Origin: Clostridiales bacterium
GTDB taxonomy: Bacteria; Bacillota; Desulfotomaculia; Desulfotomaculales; VENG01
Direction of reading: 5' to 3'
NCBI GenBank assembly: GCA_021736985.1
Contig: JAIPEW010000001.1
Span: forward strand, 1-64,000
DNA length: 64,000 nt
Under the pieces are notes generated by a model that ran no database searches, had not been told where the DNA came from, and worked only from the letters and a program-made list of their open reading frames with translations. Position 1 is the stretch's first letter, and each line of letters begins with the position of its first letter. Shown piece after piece: positions 54,160-62,854 of the stretch. The position numbers and the translations under genes are program-made.

Positions 54160-54168
54160 GTGATGTAA

Positions 54169-55389
54169 TTGAAAAAACCAGAACTGCTGGCGCCAGCAGG
54201 GGATATGGAAAAACTAGAAGTTGCTGTAGCCTATGGTGCCGATGCTGTCTACCTGGGGGGAACATCATTCGGCCTGCGGGCTGCAGCGGCAACTTTCGAT
54301 GAAAATGAACTGGTCAGGGCTGTTGGTTTCGCCCACTGGTACGGAGTAAAAGTATATGTTACAGTAAATATTTTTGCTCACAACAAGGATATACAAGAAT
54401 TACAGAGTTATCTAAAATACCTGGAGAAAATCGAAGTGGACGGGGTTATAATATCTGACCCGGGAGTCATTGAACTGGCACGAGAAACAGTACCCAGGCT
54501 GCCGGTACATTTGAGCACACAGGCTAATACTACTAACTGGAAAAGCGCGCGATTCTGGGAAAAACAGGGCGTTAAGCGTATTATATTGGCCCGTGAGCTG
54601 TCGTTAAAAGAAATAAAGGAAATAAAAGAGAATGTTAACCTGCCCCTGGAAATGTTTGTACACGGTGCCATGTGTATATCTTATTCCGGGCGGTGCTTGC
54701 TGAGCAATTATATGACAGGCAGGGATTCTAACATGGGAGATTGCTCTCAGGCCTGCCGCTGGAAATATGCCCTGGTCGAGGAAAAACGACCTGGAGAATA
54801 TTATCCTATAGAAGAAGACCGGCGCGGTACTTATATTTTAAGCTCCCGGGATTTATGCTTGCTGCATCAACTGCCGCGCCTGATAGATGCAGGGGTAGAC
54901 AGTTTTAAAATTGAGGGACGGGTAAAAAGTATTCATTATGTTGCTGCGGTTACGCGGGTTTACAGGAAAGCCATAGATGCTTGCATAAATGACCCGGAAG
55001 GTTATTCCATGCAGGAAGAATGGGCTAACGAGATAGGTAAAGTAAGCAACAGGGAATATATATCCGGGTTCATTGACGGCCCTCCTGATAAAGATGGTTT
55101 TACCCCGGTAAAAGGTATTTACAACAGGCCGTATACTTTTGTGGGTGTGGCCAGGAATGTTGATAAACAGAACGGGTGGATAGAAATAGAGCAGAGGAAT
55201 CATTTTTCCCGCGGGGAAGAACTGGAAGTTATGCCTCCACGGGGAGATATTTTTAGTATTAAGGTTGATGAAATGTATGACATAGAAGGAAATCCTATAG
55301 AGAAGGCACCTCATCCGAGGATGACGGTTTATCTAGCCGGCATGCCGTTTGTAGAGCCGCATACTATGCTGCGGCGAAAAGAAAAATAA
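54169..55389 (+). CDS. U32-family peptidase / RlhA-TrhP-like protein
   Basis: 406 residues. The N-terminal barrel begins KPELLAPAGDMEKLEVAVAYGADAVYLGG, and the U32 signature EMFVHGAMCISYSGRCLLS is near 160-180. Cysteines of GDCSQACRWKY and ISSRDLCLL could bind a 4Fe-4S cluster, as in tRNA/rRNA hydroxylation proteins (TrhP, RlhA) of this family. Thus RNA modification is likelier than proteolysis. TTG start, 10 nt after mltG. Confidence 0.92.
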   Translation: MKKPELLAPAGDMEKLEVAVAYGADAVYLGGTSFGLRAAAATFDENELVRAVGFAHWYGVKVYVTVNIFAHNKDIQELQSYLKYLEKIEVDGVIISDPGVIELARETVPRLPVHLSTQANTTNWKSARFWEKQGVKRIILARELSLKEIKEIKENVNLPLEMFVHGAMCISYSGRCLLSNYMTGRDSNMGDCSQACRWKYALVEEKRPGEYYPIEEDRRGTYILSSRDLCLLHQLPRLIDAGVDSFKIEGRVKSIHYVAAVTRVYRKAIDACINDPEGYSMQEEWANEIGKVSNREYISGFIDGPPDKDGFTPVKGIYNRPYTFVGVARNVDKQNGWIEIEQRNHFSRGEELEVMPPRGDIFSIKVDEMYDIEGNPIEKAPHPRMTVYLAGMPFVEPHTMLRRKEK

Positions 55390-55449
55390 GCATAAAACTG
55401 TATTCCAGGGGGCAACCTTATTAATAGGAAAAGCTTGGAAGGTGTTTTT

Positions 55450-57144
55450 ATGCGGTTTTTTATGGAGAAACGTATAATTAGTTTGTTTTGTGTATTTATA
55501 CTGGGGTTCGTTTTTTTATCGTTACGGTTGGGATACATACAGTTGGATCAAGGTAGTAAACTGGCAAGGCAGGCACTGGCACGGAACACTTTTTTTCTGG
55601 CAGCAGAAGATTATTGCCGGGGGGATATTTTAGACAGCAGCGGCATGTCTTTAACTGGTGCTGTTACAGTTAATAGAGTTGCTGTTTTTCCCGGGCTAAT
55701 CGAGGACACGGGTGCAGCAGTGAGCAATCTTGCGGGTATTTTTAATAAAAAGAAGATTTATTTTACAAAATATTTTTCAGGAGCCCCCTGTTATATACCA
55801 GTAGATGTTTCCCGGGAGCAAGCATCTCTGGTCAGGCAAAATACCGGGGCGGGGATATATATACTGCCTTTTAAATGTCGCTACAGCTCTTCATCCCTGG
55901 CCTGCCACGTTACAGGTTACCCGGGTAAAATTCCTTCTCTTGAGGTTTACAGGGAGTTTGAATCTAATTCAGGGAAAAATTATAATTATGATGACTGGAT
56001 CGGAATAACAGGTATAGAAAAGTTTTACGAGAGGTATCTTAAGGGTGATTTTGCTGCCAGGCAGGCTTTTATACCCATAGATGCTGTGCAGAGGCCGGTG
56101 TCTCGAGAAGTGGCGTTTCGCCATGTACCGGATAAAAACAGGTATGATGTGATAACGACTATTGACCGGCATATACAAGAGGCAGTACAGGACGTAATGG
56201 ACAGGGAAGTGCCCAGCGGCGCAGTGGTTGTAATGGAGCCCGGGAGTGGCAATATTCTTGCATCTGCAAGCTGCCCGGGGTATAATCCAGATCCTGAAAA
56301 AATGCCGGGTAATAATCGTCAGGACGGTGTTTTTATAAACAGGGCAACTTCATTTTATCAGCCCGGGTCGTTGTTCAAAATTGTTTTGGCGTGTGCAGCC
56401 CTGGAAGAAGGTGCAGCGGGCCCGGATACCACGTTCACATGCCTGGGAGCCGAAGATAGTCCTGTGCGCTGCTGGTATTCCCCGGGGCACGGCGAAATTA
56501 CTTTATATGAAGCCTTAATAAATTCCTGCAACCCGGCGTTTGTTCAGCTGGGGCAAAAACTTGGGGCCCGTACAATAATAGAATATGCCCATAAAATGGG
56601 ACTTTCTGATAGCCGGATAATTGGTTTCCCCGAAAATGATGAGACCAGGCAGGATTGGAGTGCAGTTGCAAAGCCTAATAATCTGGCTAACAGCTCCATA
56701 GGGCAGGGGCCCGTACTCACAACACCTGTTCAAATTACAGCTATGATGAACATAATAGCCTCCGGGGGACGCTATTATCGCCCCCGTATTATTAAAAAGC
56801 TTTCCTCCCCGGATTCTGAGATAAGTTTTCCTGCTGCATCTCCTGAAAAGGTGATTTCTACAAAAACTGCCGGTACTTTAAAAGAGATGCTGTATGGCGT
56901 TACCCGGAAAGGCGTAGGCCGCAATGCTTTTCTTAAAAACTGCGGCAGCAGCGGTAAAACTGGATCGGCCCAGGTAAGCAGCGGCGGCAATGAAAATATT
57001 AATGCATGGTTCTCTGGATATTTTCCAAGTGAAAACCCTGAATATGTTATAACTATCCTGGTCGAAGATGGTAAAAGTGGTTCTGAAAGCGCTGCCCCGG
57101 TCTTCAAAGAAATAGCACAGAAGTTGATAAATTTAAATAAATAG
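55450..57144 (+). CDS. class B penicillin-binding protein
   Basis: About 564 residues from ATG 55450 after GGAAGGTG. A membrane anchor at 8-30 is followed by a PBP dimerisation domain, then the transpeptidase: SxxK at Ser307-Lys310 (QPGSLFK), SxN at Ser359-Asn361 (NSCN), KTG near 484 (SGKTGSAQ). It is short for PBP2/FtsI and lacks PASTA domains. Peptidoglycan cross-linking; next to mltG and VanW genes. Confidence 0.92.
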   Translation: MRFFMEKRIISLFCVFILGFVFLSLRLGYIQLDQGSKLARQALARNTFFLAAEDYCRGDILDSSGMSLTGAVTVNRVAVFPGLIEDTGAAVSNLAGIFNKKKIYFTKYFSGAPCYIPVDVSREQASLVRQNTGAGIYILPFKCRYSSSSLACHVTGYPGKIPSLEVYREFESNSGKNYNYDDWIGITGIEKFYERYLKGDFAARQAFIPIDAVQRPVSREVAFRHVPDKNRYDVITTIDRHIQEAVQDVMDREVPSGAVVVMEPGSGNILASASCPGYNPDPEKMPGNNRQDGVFINRATSFYQPGSLFKIVLACAALEEGAAGPDTTFTCLGAEDSPVRCWYSPGHGEITLYEALINSCNPAFVQLGQKLGARTIIEYAHKMGLSDSRIIGFPENDETRQDWSAVAKPNNLANSSIGQGPVLTTPVQITAMMNIIASGGRYYRPRIIKKLSSPDSEISFPAASPEKVISTKTAGTLKEMLYGVTRKGVGRNAFLKNCGSSGKTGSAQVSSGGNENINAWFSGYFPSENPEYVITILVEDGKSGSESAAPVFKEIAQKLINLNK

Positions 57145-57280
57145 TAAGCGCATACTTTATATATTTATTAGTTCTGGAGGATTATCAACTTAACTTTCAT
57201 TGCACTGCAGCTAAACTTTCTATATAATTAACCGAAAATACCTATGTCACTGTTTTGATTATTGGCTGTGCCTGATTGGT

Positions 57281-57395
57281 ATAAGTAGTTAACCAACTCC
57301 GGTTGTACAAACGGGCCGGTGGAAACTAGTCTCACTATCTATCAGAAAAGTTTTCATACTCCGTTATGAGCAAAAAGCCCGTGGAGTTTAATATT
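57281..57395 (+). repeat. dispersed structured repeat, copy D
   Basis: Shortest copy: GTAGTTAACCAA...CGGGCCGGTGG, then TATCAGAAAAGTTTTCATAC, and TATGAGCAAAAAGCCCGTGG. GGGC and GCCC arms pair exactly. It ends 18 nt before the ferredoxin start. Confidence 0.78.
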
Positions 57396-57412
57396 GTATC
57401 ATAGGGGTTAAA

Positions 57413-57586
57413 ATGAGTGTTATAATTGTAAAAGATTTATGTATTGGTTGCGGGAACTGCGCTGATGCTTGTCCCCAAAAAGCAATAACCATTAAGGCAA
57501 AACAAGCCATAGTGGACCCGCAAAAATGTGATGATTGTGAAGAGTGCGTATTTGTATGTATTTATGGTGCAATAGTACCGGGATAA
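57413..57586 (+). CDS. 2[4Fe-4S] ferredoxin
   Basis: 57 residues from ATG 57413 (ATAGGGG upstream), below many gene-finder limits. Two cluster motifs, CIGCGNCADACP and CDDCEECVFVCIYGA, make a classical clostridial-type ferredoxin. Electron carrier; no obvious partner in the neighbourhood. Confidence 0.93.
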   Translation: MSVIIVKDLCIGCGNCADACPQKAITIKAKQAIVDPQKCDDCEECVFVCIYGAIVPG

Positions 57587-57616
57587 ATATATAGAATTTT
57601 TTTGGGGGGTGAAAAT

Positions 57617-57802
57617 GTGCCCAGTTACGATTATAAATGCAAAAACTGCGGACAAAAGTTCTGCGTAATTGTAAGTATTGAAGACAGGGAAAAAGTAACT
57701 TGTCCCGAATGTAAATCAAAAAATGTTACTCAAATAATTACCGGTTGTTCTATAAATACCGGCAGCTGCGGTGGTTCAACACCATCTAAAGGAGGCGGCT
57801 GA
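57617..57802 (+). CDS. FmdB-family zinc-ribbon protein
   Basis: 61 residues from GTG 57617 (GGGGGGTG upstream). PSYDYKCKNCGQKF, then CPECKSKNVTQI, is the FmdB/CxxC_CxxC_SSSS ribbon, and a Gly/Ser/Cys-rich tail follows. The FmdB name comes from a putative regulator of formamidase; actual role unknown. Confidence 0.9.
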   Translation: MPSYDYKCKNCGQKFCVIVSIEDREKVTCPECKSKNVTQIITGCSINTGSCGGSTPSKGGG

Positions 57803-57861
57803 GCAATTTAATGCTGCCGGAAGGTTTTCGGCAAAATTTTATAAAGATTAAATATGATTTT

Positions 57862-57893
57862 AAAAGCCCGTTATAATCTATAAACGGGCTTTT
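57862..57893. terminator. bidirectional terminator
   Basis: AAAAGCCCGTT and AACGGGCTTTT arms between the convergent FmdB-type and glutaredoxin genes. Confidence 0.88.
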
Positions 57894-57899
57894 AAGGCA

Positions 57900-58139
57900 T
57901 TAAGACAGGTTAAGTACATTCTCCAGCTTGTTTTTGTCAAATCCTACTATTACTTCGTCACCTACTATAACAGTGGGAACCGCCATTTTATCAGATTTCT
58001 GGATCATTTCATTTTTAGCACTTTCATCCCTGGATACATCAAATTCTTCGAAGTCAAGATTATTATTTGTTAAAAATTCTTTTACCGAGGTGCAGTGTGG
58101 GCAAGACGGAGTAGTGTAAACTTTTATTTCACTATTCAT
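57900..58139 (-). CDS. glutaredoxin-family protein
   Basis: 79 residues, minus strand. Redox motif CPHC (residues 13-16) after VYTTPS, and cis-Pro VPTVIVGDEVIVGFDK. This is the NrdH/YruB-type small glutaredoxin of anaerobes. ACAGGAGG precedes the ATG. It is distinct from the fusion at 20409. Confidence 0.92.
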   Translation of the reverse strand: MNSEIKVYTTPSCPHCTSVKEFLTNNNLDFEEFDVSRDESAKNEMIQKSDKMAVPTVIVGDEVIVGFDKNKLENVLNLS

Positions 58140-58298
58140 AAAATAACCTCCTGTATGTTTAAGTTTTACACTTCATTATGTTTTGTTAATGCAGGTATTT
58201 TTATACATATTGGCTAAAAAGTTGCCCTGTTAGGCTGGTTGCTTTAGTATATACGGGGTGATAAAATAAACTGGTAAATTGTTGAAAGGAAGCAGCGC

Positions 58299-58910
58299 AT
58301 GTATAAATTAACAGGAATTATAATGGCAGGTGGAAAAAATTCGCGCATGGGCATGGACAAGGCTTTACTGCGCGTAGGTGAAAGGACAATCGTGGAAAAA
58401 AATGCTCTGCTTTTTAAAGCTGCAGCCGGCCGGGTAATGATTGTTACATCAAGGCCGGAGGATTTTGCTTTTCTCGGGCTGGAAACTACCAGTGATATTT
58501 TTCCGGGCTGTGGCCCGCTGGGAGGCATACATGCAGGGTTAACTTATTCGCGCAGTAATGTTAATTTAGTAACAGCATGTGATATGCCGTTCCTGGAAGT
58601 GGGATTGTTAAAGTATCTTGCCAGTTATGGAGAAGCTTATGATGTAGTTGTACCCCGGATAAATGGGTATCTTGAGCCCCTGGTTGCTTGTTATAACAAA
58701 ACCTGTCTGAAAATTATTGAAAATTGCTTAAAAGAAAAAAATCTAAAAATTACTTCTTTTTTTGACCAGGTGAATGTCCGTTACGTGGAAGAAAATGAGA
58801 TAGCAGAAATAGCAGACCCGGAGCGTGTTTTTTTTAATATTAATACTCCACGGGAACTTGAGAGGGCAAAATTAATAGAAAATAAACAGGGGTTGCCTCA
58901 CCGCCTGTAA
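58299..58910 (+). CDS. mobA: molybdenum cofactor guanylyltransferase
   Basis: 203 residues. The nucleotidyltransferase signature GIIMAGGKNSRMGMDKALL is at the N-terminus, with GPLGGIHAGL, ACDMPFL and FFNINTPREL conserved. It attaches GMP to molybdopterin, so the cell makes a bis-MGD enzyme. No other moco gene is nearby. GAAAGGAAG precedes the ATG. Confidence 0.93.
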   Translation: MYKLTGIIMAGGKNSRMGMDKALLRVGERTIVEKNALLFKAAAGRVMIVTSRPEDFAFLGLETTSDIFPGCGPLGGIHAGLTYSRSNVNLVTACDMPFLEVGLLKYLASYGEAYDVVVPRINGYLEPLVACYNKTCLKIIENCLKEKNLKITSFFDQVNVRYVEENEIAEIADPERVFFNINTPRELERAKLIENKQGLPHRL

Positions 58911-58956
58911 AATTATATAATACCCGAAGTCATTTATATAAGGCGGTGTAGTATAA

Positions 58957-59487
58957 TTGAAAAAATTGTTTTATCCAGATATGTACCTTTCTTCCCTGTG
59001 TTTTTTAGATTGTCAAGCACTCAAGGATAAAGGTATTAATAATATTTTAATGGATTTAGATAATACTATAATACGTAGAGATAGTGAACAAATTGACCCG
59101 GAGATTAATAAATGGGTAAAAGAATTGCTGCAGCAAGGTTTTTCACTGGCTGTCGTATCTAATAACAGCGAGAGGAGAGTAAACGCTCTTGCTGGAAAAT
59201 TAAACATATTAACTGTTTCGAAAGCTATGAAACCCACTAAAAGAGCTTTTCGCAGGGGCATGGAGCTTTTAAACAGCAGGCCGGAAAACACAGCTGTGCT
59301 CGGTGATCAAATTTTTACTGATATCCTGGGCGGCAACAGGTTGGGGCTTTTTACTATATTAGTTGCTCCCCTGGAGGGTAAGGAGTTCTGGGCAACCAGG
59401 CATTTTAATCGCCGCATAGAGAAACTGGTTTTAATGAAAATGAGACGTTATATTAATAAAAAAACAGGATGCATTTTTATAAAATAG
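58957..59487 (+). CDS. YqeG-family HAD-IIIA phosphatase
   Basis: 176 residues. The HAD motif MDLDNTI (near 28-34), VVSNNSERR and LGDQIFTDILGGNRLG are present. The family lies beside aroE/yqeH genes in Firmicutes; substrate unknown (phosphatidylglycerophosphate phosphatase activity is reported for relatives). TTG start after AAGGCGG. Confidence 0.93.
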   Translation: MKKLFYPDMYLSSLCFLDCQALKDKGINNILMDLDNTIIRRDSEQIDPEINKWVKELLQQGFSLAVVSNNSERRVNALAGKLNILTVSKAMKPTKRAFRRGMELLNSRPENTAVLGDQIFTDILGGNRLGLFTILVAPLEGKEFWATRHFNRRIEKLVLMKMRRYINKKTGCIFIK

Positions 59488-59500
59488 TGAGGTGGCGTAT

Positions 59501-60391
59501 TTGAGTTCTGTTTATATAGATACGGATACACAGGTGTATGCTCTTTTTGGTCATCCTGTAAAGCATTCTTTTTCGCCTGTATTACATAATAGTGCTTTTA
59601 AATATTTGAATTTGAATTATATATATACTGCATTTGATATAATGCCCAGGAATTTAGAACCGGCAATTTTTGCAGTAGAAATGTTAAACCTTGGTGGAGT
59701 TAATATAACAATTCCCCATAAAGAAAAAGTCATAGATTTTTTGGACGAGTTAGATATTTCTGCTCAATTAAGTGGTTCAGTAAATACGGTAGTAAATCGT
59801 AATAATAAGTTAACTGGTTATAATACTGATGGCCCGGGGTTTACTCGTTCACTACAGGAAGACTGCTCTTTTAATCCTGCAAAAAAAACAGTGCTTATAG
59901 CCGGTGCGGGCGGTGCAGCCAGGGCAGTAGGTATGCAGCTGGCCCTTTCGGGGGCTTCTGCAATAGGTATTTTTAACCGCCGCAGTGAAAAGGCTTCAGA
60001 ATTAGCACAAAAGATAAAAGAATCCACAGGGGTAAGCACAGAGGTTTTGCCATGGCCCCGTGAAGAGCATCCAGTGCAGCAGAAAAGTTTATCCAGTTTT
60101 TTCAGCCAGGCCGACCTGGTAGTGAACTGTACTCCACTGGGAATGAGCGGTGTTGCAGGTCAAATGCCGCCTCTTCCTTACCACCTGGCTAATCCAGGGC
60201 AGGTAGCTTATGATTTAATATATAACCCTCGGCAAACGCGTTTTATTAAAAAATTCAAGGAAAAGGGCTGTACTGCTGTTAACGGAACTGGAATGCTTTT
60301 ACACCAGGGGGCGCAGGCTTTTGAGCTTTGGACGGGATTATCTGCACCACTTGATGTAATGCATCGTGCACTGCAAAATTATATAAAATAA
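59501..60391 (+). CDS. aroE: shikimate dehydrogenase
   Basis: About 296 residues from TTG 59501, preceded by GAGGTGG; the longer frame from GTG 59492 would start within that site. Shikimate site SFSPVLHN, catalytic Lys in TIPHKEK, NADP loop GAGGAARAV and C-terminal GMLLHQGAQAFELW. Reduces 3-dehydroshikimate. Upstream partner of aroC-aroK-aroB. Confidence 0.95.
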   Translation: MSSVYIDTDTQVYALFGHPVKHSFSPVLHNSAFKYLNLNYIYTAFDIMPRNLEPAIFAVEMLNLGGVNITIPHKEKVIDFLDELDISAQLSGSVNTVVNRNNKLTGYNTDGPGFTRSLQEDCSFNPAKKTVLIAGAGGAARAVGMQLALSGASAIGIFNRRSEKASELAQKIKESTGVSTEVLPWPREEHPVQQKSLSSFFSQADLVVNCTPLGMSGVAGQMPPLPYHLANPGQVAYDLIYNPRQTRFIKKFKEKGCTAVNGTGMLLHQGAQAFELWTGLSAPLDVMHRALQNYIK

Positions 60392-60397
60392 CCGGGG

Positions 60398-61165
60398 TTG
60401 AAATGTAAAATTATGATGTATTACATATATTTATTATTCTTTGTACTGGGATTGTGTACCGGGAGTTTTTTAAATGTCTGTATATGCCGGATGCCGGGGG
60501 GGAGTTCTGTAGTTGCTCCGCCTTCTTCCTGCCCGCACTGCAATACCAGGCTTGGTGCCTGTGATTTAATTCCTGTCTTGAGTTATATTTTTCTCGGGGG
60601 AAAATGCCGGTATTGCGGCAGCCGTGTATCACTGCAGTACCCGGTTATAGAAATGCTTGCCGGCATGTTTTTTGTCCTGGCGGCATGGCATTTTGGTTCT
60701 ACTCAGGGCGCTCTTTCAGCTTCTGTTTTTATTTCATTTTTACTTGCTGTATCTGTAATAGATCTTTATCATCATATAATACCGGATAAAATAGTAGTAT
60801 TCGGAATGGTTTCAGGAATCTTATTAAATTTTTATTCTATTCCCGCTGTACTCAATGGAATACTTGGTTTTTTAATTGGAGGAGGAATTTTATTCCTGGT
60901 AGCCCTTGTTTCCAGGGGCGGCATGGGCGGTGGTGATATTAAGCTAGCAGCGGCCGCAGGAATATACCTGGGATGGCAGAATACACTGCTTATGCTTTTC
61001 CTGGGATTCTTACTGGGCTCAGTTATTGGTCTTACAATAGTTTTATTGCAGAGAAAGACCATAAAAGAAAAAATACCCTTCGGGCCTTTTTTATCAGCAG
61101 CAGCTGTCATTTCTCTCTTCTGGGGGAATATATTGATTGAATGGTACCTGGCTTTATTGATGTAA
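60398..61165 (+). CDS. pilD: prepilin peptidase (A24 family)
   Basis: About 250 residues with seven to eight membrane helices. The N-terminal methyltransferase-type loop has CPHC and CRYCG. The two catalytic aspartates lie in VIDLYHHIIPD and GGGDIKL. Cleaves and methylates type IV pilins or competence pseudopilins; no pilin genes are in the window. The start is uncertain: TTG 60398 versus ATG 60413/60416. Confidence 0.93.
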   Translation: MKCKIMMYYIYLLFFVLGLCTGSFLNVCICRMPGGSSVVAPPSSCPHCNTRLGACDLIPVLSYIFLGGKCRYCGSRVSLQYPVIEMLAGMFFVLAAWHFGSTQGALSASVFISFLLAVSVIDLYHHIIPDKIVVFGMVSGILLNFYSIPAVLNGILGFLIGGGILFLVALVSRGGMGGGDIKLAAAAGIYLGWQNTLLMLFLGFLLGSVIGLTIVLLQRKTIKEKIPFGPFLSAAAVISLFWGNILIEWYLALLM

Positions 61166-61411
61166 TTTAATTCGAAAACCCTGATTTAAACTGCGGATAA
61201 CAATCTGCAAATTAAAGGGCCGGGGGATTTCCGGAAGGTAGCGGAGTCTGGGTGCGCTGCATAGCCCGTCATTTGCGAAGTGTGATGTGGGAGGTTGGAA
61301 GTGTGACAATTTTTCACTTCTTACCTCTGCCTTTTACTCCCTACCTGGCTGTCAGAAGAGTTTTATTCTCCGTTGTGAGCCGGAGGCCCGTGGAAATTTA
61401 ATTCGAAAACT
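61166..61411 (+). repeat. dispersed structured repeat, copy E (expanded)
   Basis: Full modules: GATAACAATCTGC...GGGCCGGGGGATTTCCGG, GGTAGCGGAGTCTG, then CTGTCAGAAGAG and GTTGTGAGC...GGCCCGTGG. About 100 extra bp in the middle contain a GAAGTG/CACTTC hairpin. It is flanked by direct repeats AATTTAATTCGAAAAC at about 61165-61180 and 61396-61411. Confidence 0.78.
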
Positions 61412-61645
61412 TTAGTTTTTGCCAGGCCTGTGGTACTTTCCGCTCCCTACTCCGGCATATAAAATTGTCTGAGCTCAATCGGCCTCGGGCGCCGGAGAAC
61501 TCGCTCCTTCCGGTCGCTCAGACAGCACCGGCGCTTTTTCTTCGGCCTCATTCGCTCTCTGAATGCGCCTCCGTATGTCCGCTCCGAGTACCACCGGCCT
61601 AACACGGCTGCTGAAAGAGTTTTCAAGTTTAATATTTTAATAAAT
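61397..61645 (+). repeat. degenerate second copy in tandem with copy E
   Basis: Starts with the shared AATTCGAAAAC, has GGCCTGTGGTACTTTCCG in place of the module-1 core and CTGCTGAAAGAGTTTTCAAG in place of module 2. The middle is unusually GC-rich, with a 9-bp stem TGTCTGAGC / GCTCAGACA (about 61468 and 61514). No open frame. It fills the gap before aroC. Confidence 0.5.
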
Positions 61646-61667
61646 TGTTCTTCTAAGGAGGAGTAAT

Positions 61668-62828
61668 ATGCTGCGCCTTCTTACTGCCGGCGAATCTCAT
61701 GGACCGGCTGTTACTGCCGTGCTTGAGGGGCTTCCTGCGGGGATTCCTGTTAAGCATGAGTATATAAATCAATATTTAGCCTGCCGCCAGAAAGGCTACG
61801 GGCGAGGCGGGCGTATGCAAATTGAAAAAGATGAGGTACAGATACTTTCCGGGATAAGAAAAGGTTTAACCTTGGGAAGTCCTGTTACCATGCAAATTTT
61901 GAACCGGGATTGGGAAAATTGGAAGCATGTAATGGACCCCGGTGAAAACAAGGAAAATGAAGGTAAAAAAGTAACCAGTCCCCGGCCAGGGCACGCTGAT
62001 TTGCCGGGGGGGGTAAAATATGGGCACAGGGATTTGCGTAATGTGCTGGAGCGTTCCAGTGCGCGGGAAACTGCTGCTCGAGCTGCTGCCGGGGCTGTTG
62101 CCAGTAGGTTCCTGGAAGAACTGGGGATTGAGCTTGCAGCAGGAGTAATTTCAATAGGCGGCGTCCAGGCACGGTGGCCTGAAAAGCCTCTTGACAGCAT
62201 TATTAATACTTTGAATAATTCAGAATTGAATTGTCCCGATCCGGAAGCAGAAATAAAAATGAAAAAAGAAATTGATGATGCTCGTGAAAAAGGGGATTCT
62301 CTGGGAGGTATTTTTGAAGTACATGTACAGGGTCTTCCTGCCGGGCTAGGAAGCCACGTTCAATGGGATAGAAAACTTGATGGAAGGCTTGCCGGGGCAC
62401 TTATGAGCATCCAGGCTATAAAGGGCGTTGAGGTAGGCTGCGGGTTTGAGAGTGCTAACCTTCCTGGCTCAAGCGTACATGATGAAATTTACCATTCCGC
62501 TGAAAAAGGTTTTTACAGGTCCTCTAACCGTGCAGGAGGAATCGAGGGAGGTATCTCCAACGGGGAAACAGTGGTTGTAAGTGCTGCAATGAAACCTATA
62601 CCGACATTATATAAACCGCTCTACAGTGTAGACCTGGAGACAAAGGAAAGAGTCAATGCTTCGGTGGAGCGCTCGGATGTATGTGCTGTACCTGCAGCCA
62701 GTATAGTTGGAAAAGCAGTTGCTGCATATGTACTTGCAGGTGTTGTTTTGGAGAAGTTTGGAGGGGATCACTTAGAGGAAGTAAAAGAAAGAGTAAAGAA
62801 TTGGAGAGATTACGTATATAGATTATAA
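61668..62828 (+). CDS. aroC: chorismate synthase
   Basis: 386 residues. FMN-dependent conversion of EPSP to chorismate. LLTAGESHGPAVTAVLEGLP at the N-terminus, RPGHADLPGGVKYG, RSSARETAARAAAGAVA and GGISNGETVVVSAAMKP are signatures. TAAGGAGGAG precedes the ATG. Confidence 0.97.
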   Translation: MLRLLTAGESHGPAVTAVLEGLPAGIPVKHEYINQYLACRQKGYGRGGRMQIEKDEVQILSGIRKGLTLGSPVTMQILNRDWENWKHVMDPGENKENEGKKVTSPRPGHADLPGGVKYGHRDLRNVLERSSARETAARAAAGAVASRFLEELGIELAAGVISIGGVQARWPEKPLDSIINTLNNSELNCPDPEAEIKMKKEIDDAREKGDSLGGIFEVHVQGLPAGLGSHVQWDRKLDGRLAGALMSIQAIKGVEVGCGFESANLPGSSVHDEIYHSAEKGFYRSSNRAGGIEGGISNGETVVVSAAMKPIPTLYKPLYSVDLETKERVNASVERSDVCAVPAASIVGKAVAAYVLAGVVLEKFGGDHLEEVKERVKNWRDYVYRL

Positions 62829-62854
62829 GGAAATATTAACCGGGAGATGGTTTT

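Noticed and set aside
61411-61667. GC-rich stretch before aroC as a possible foreign gene
   Set aside because: No open frame on either strand; repeat-derived hairpins explain the composition better.
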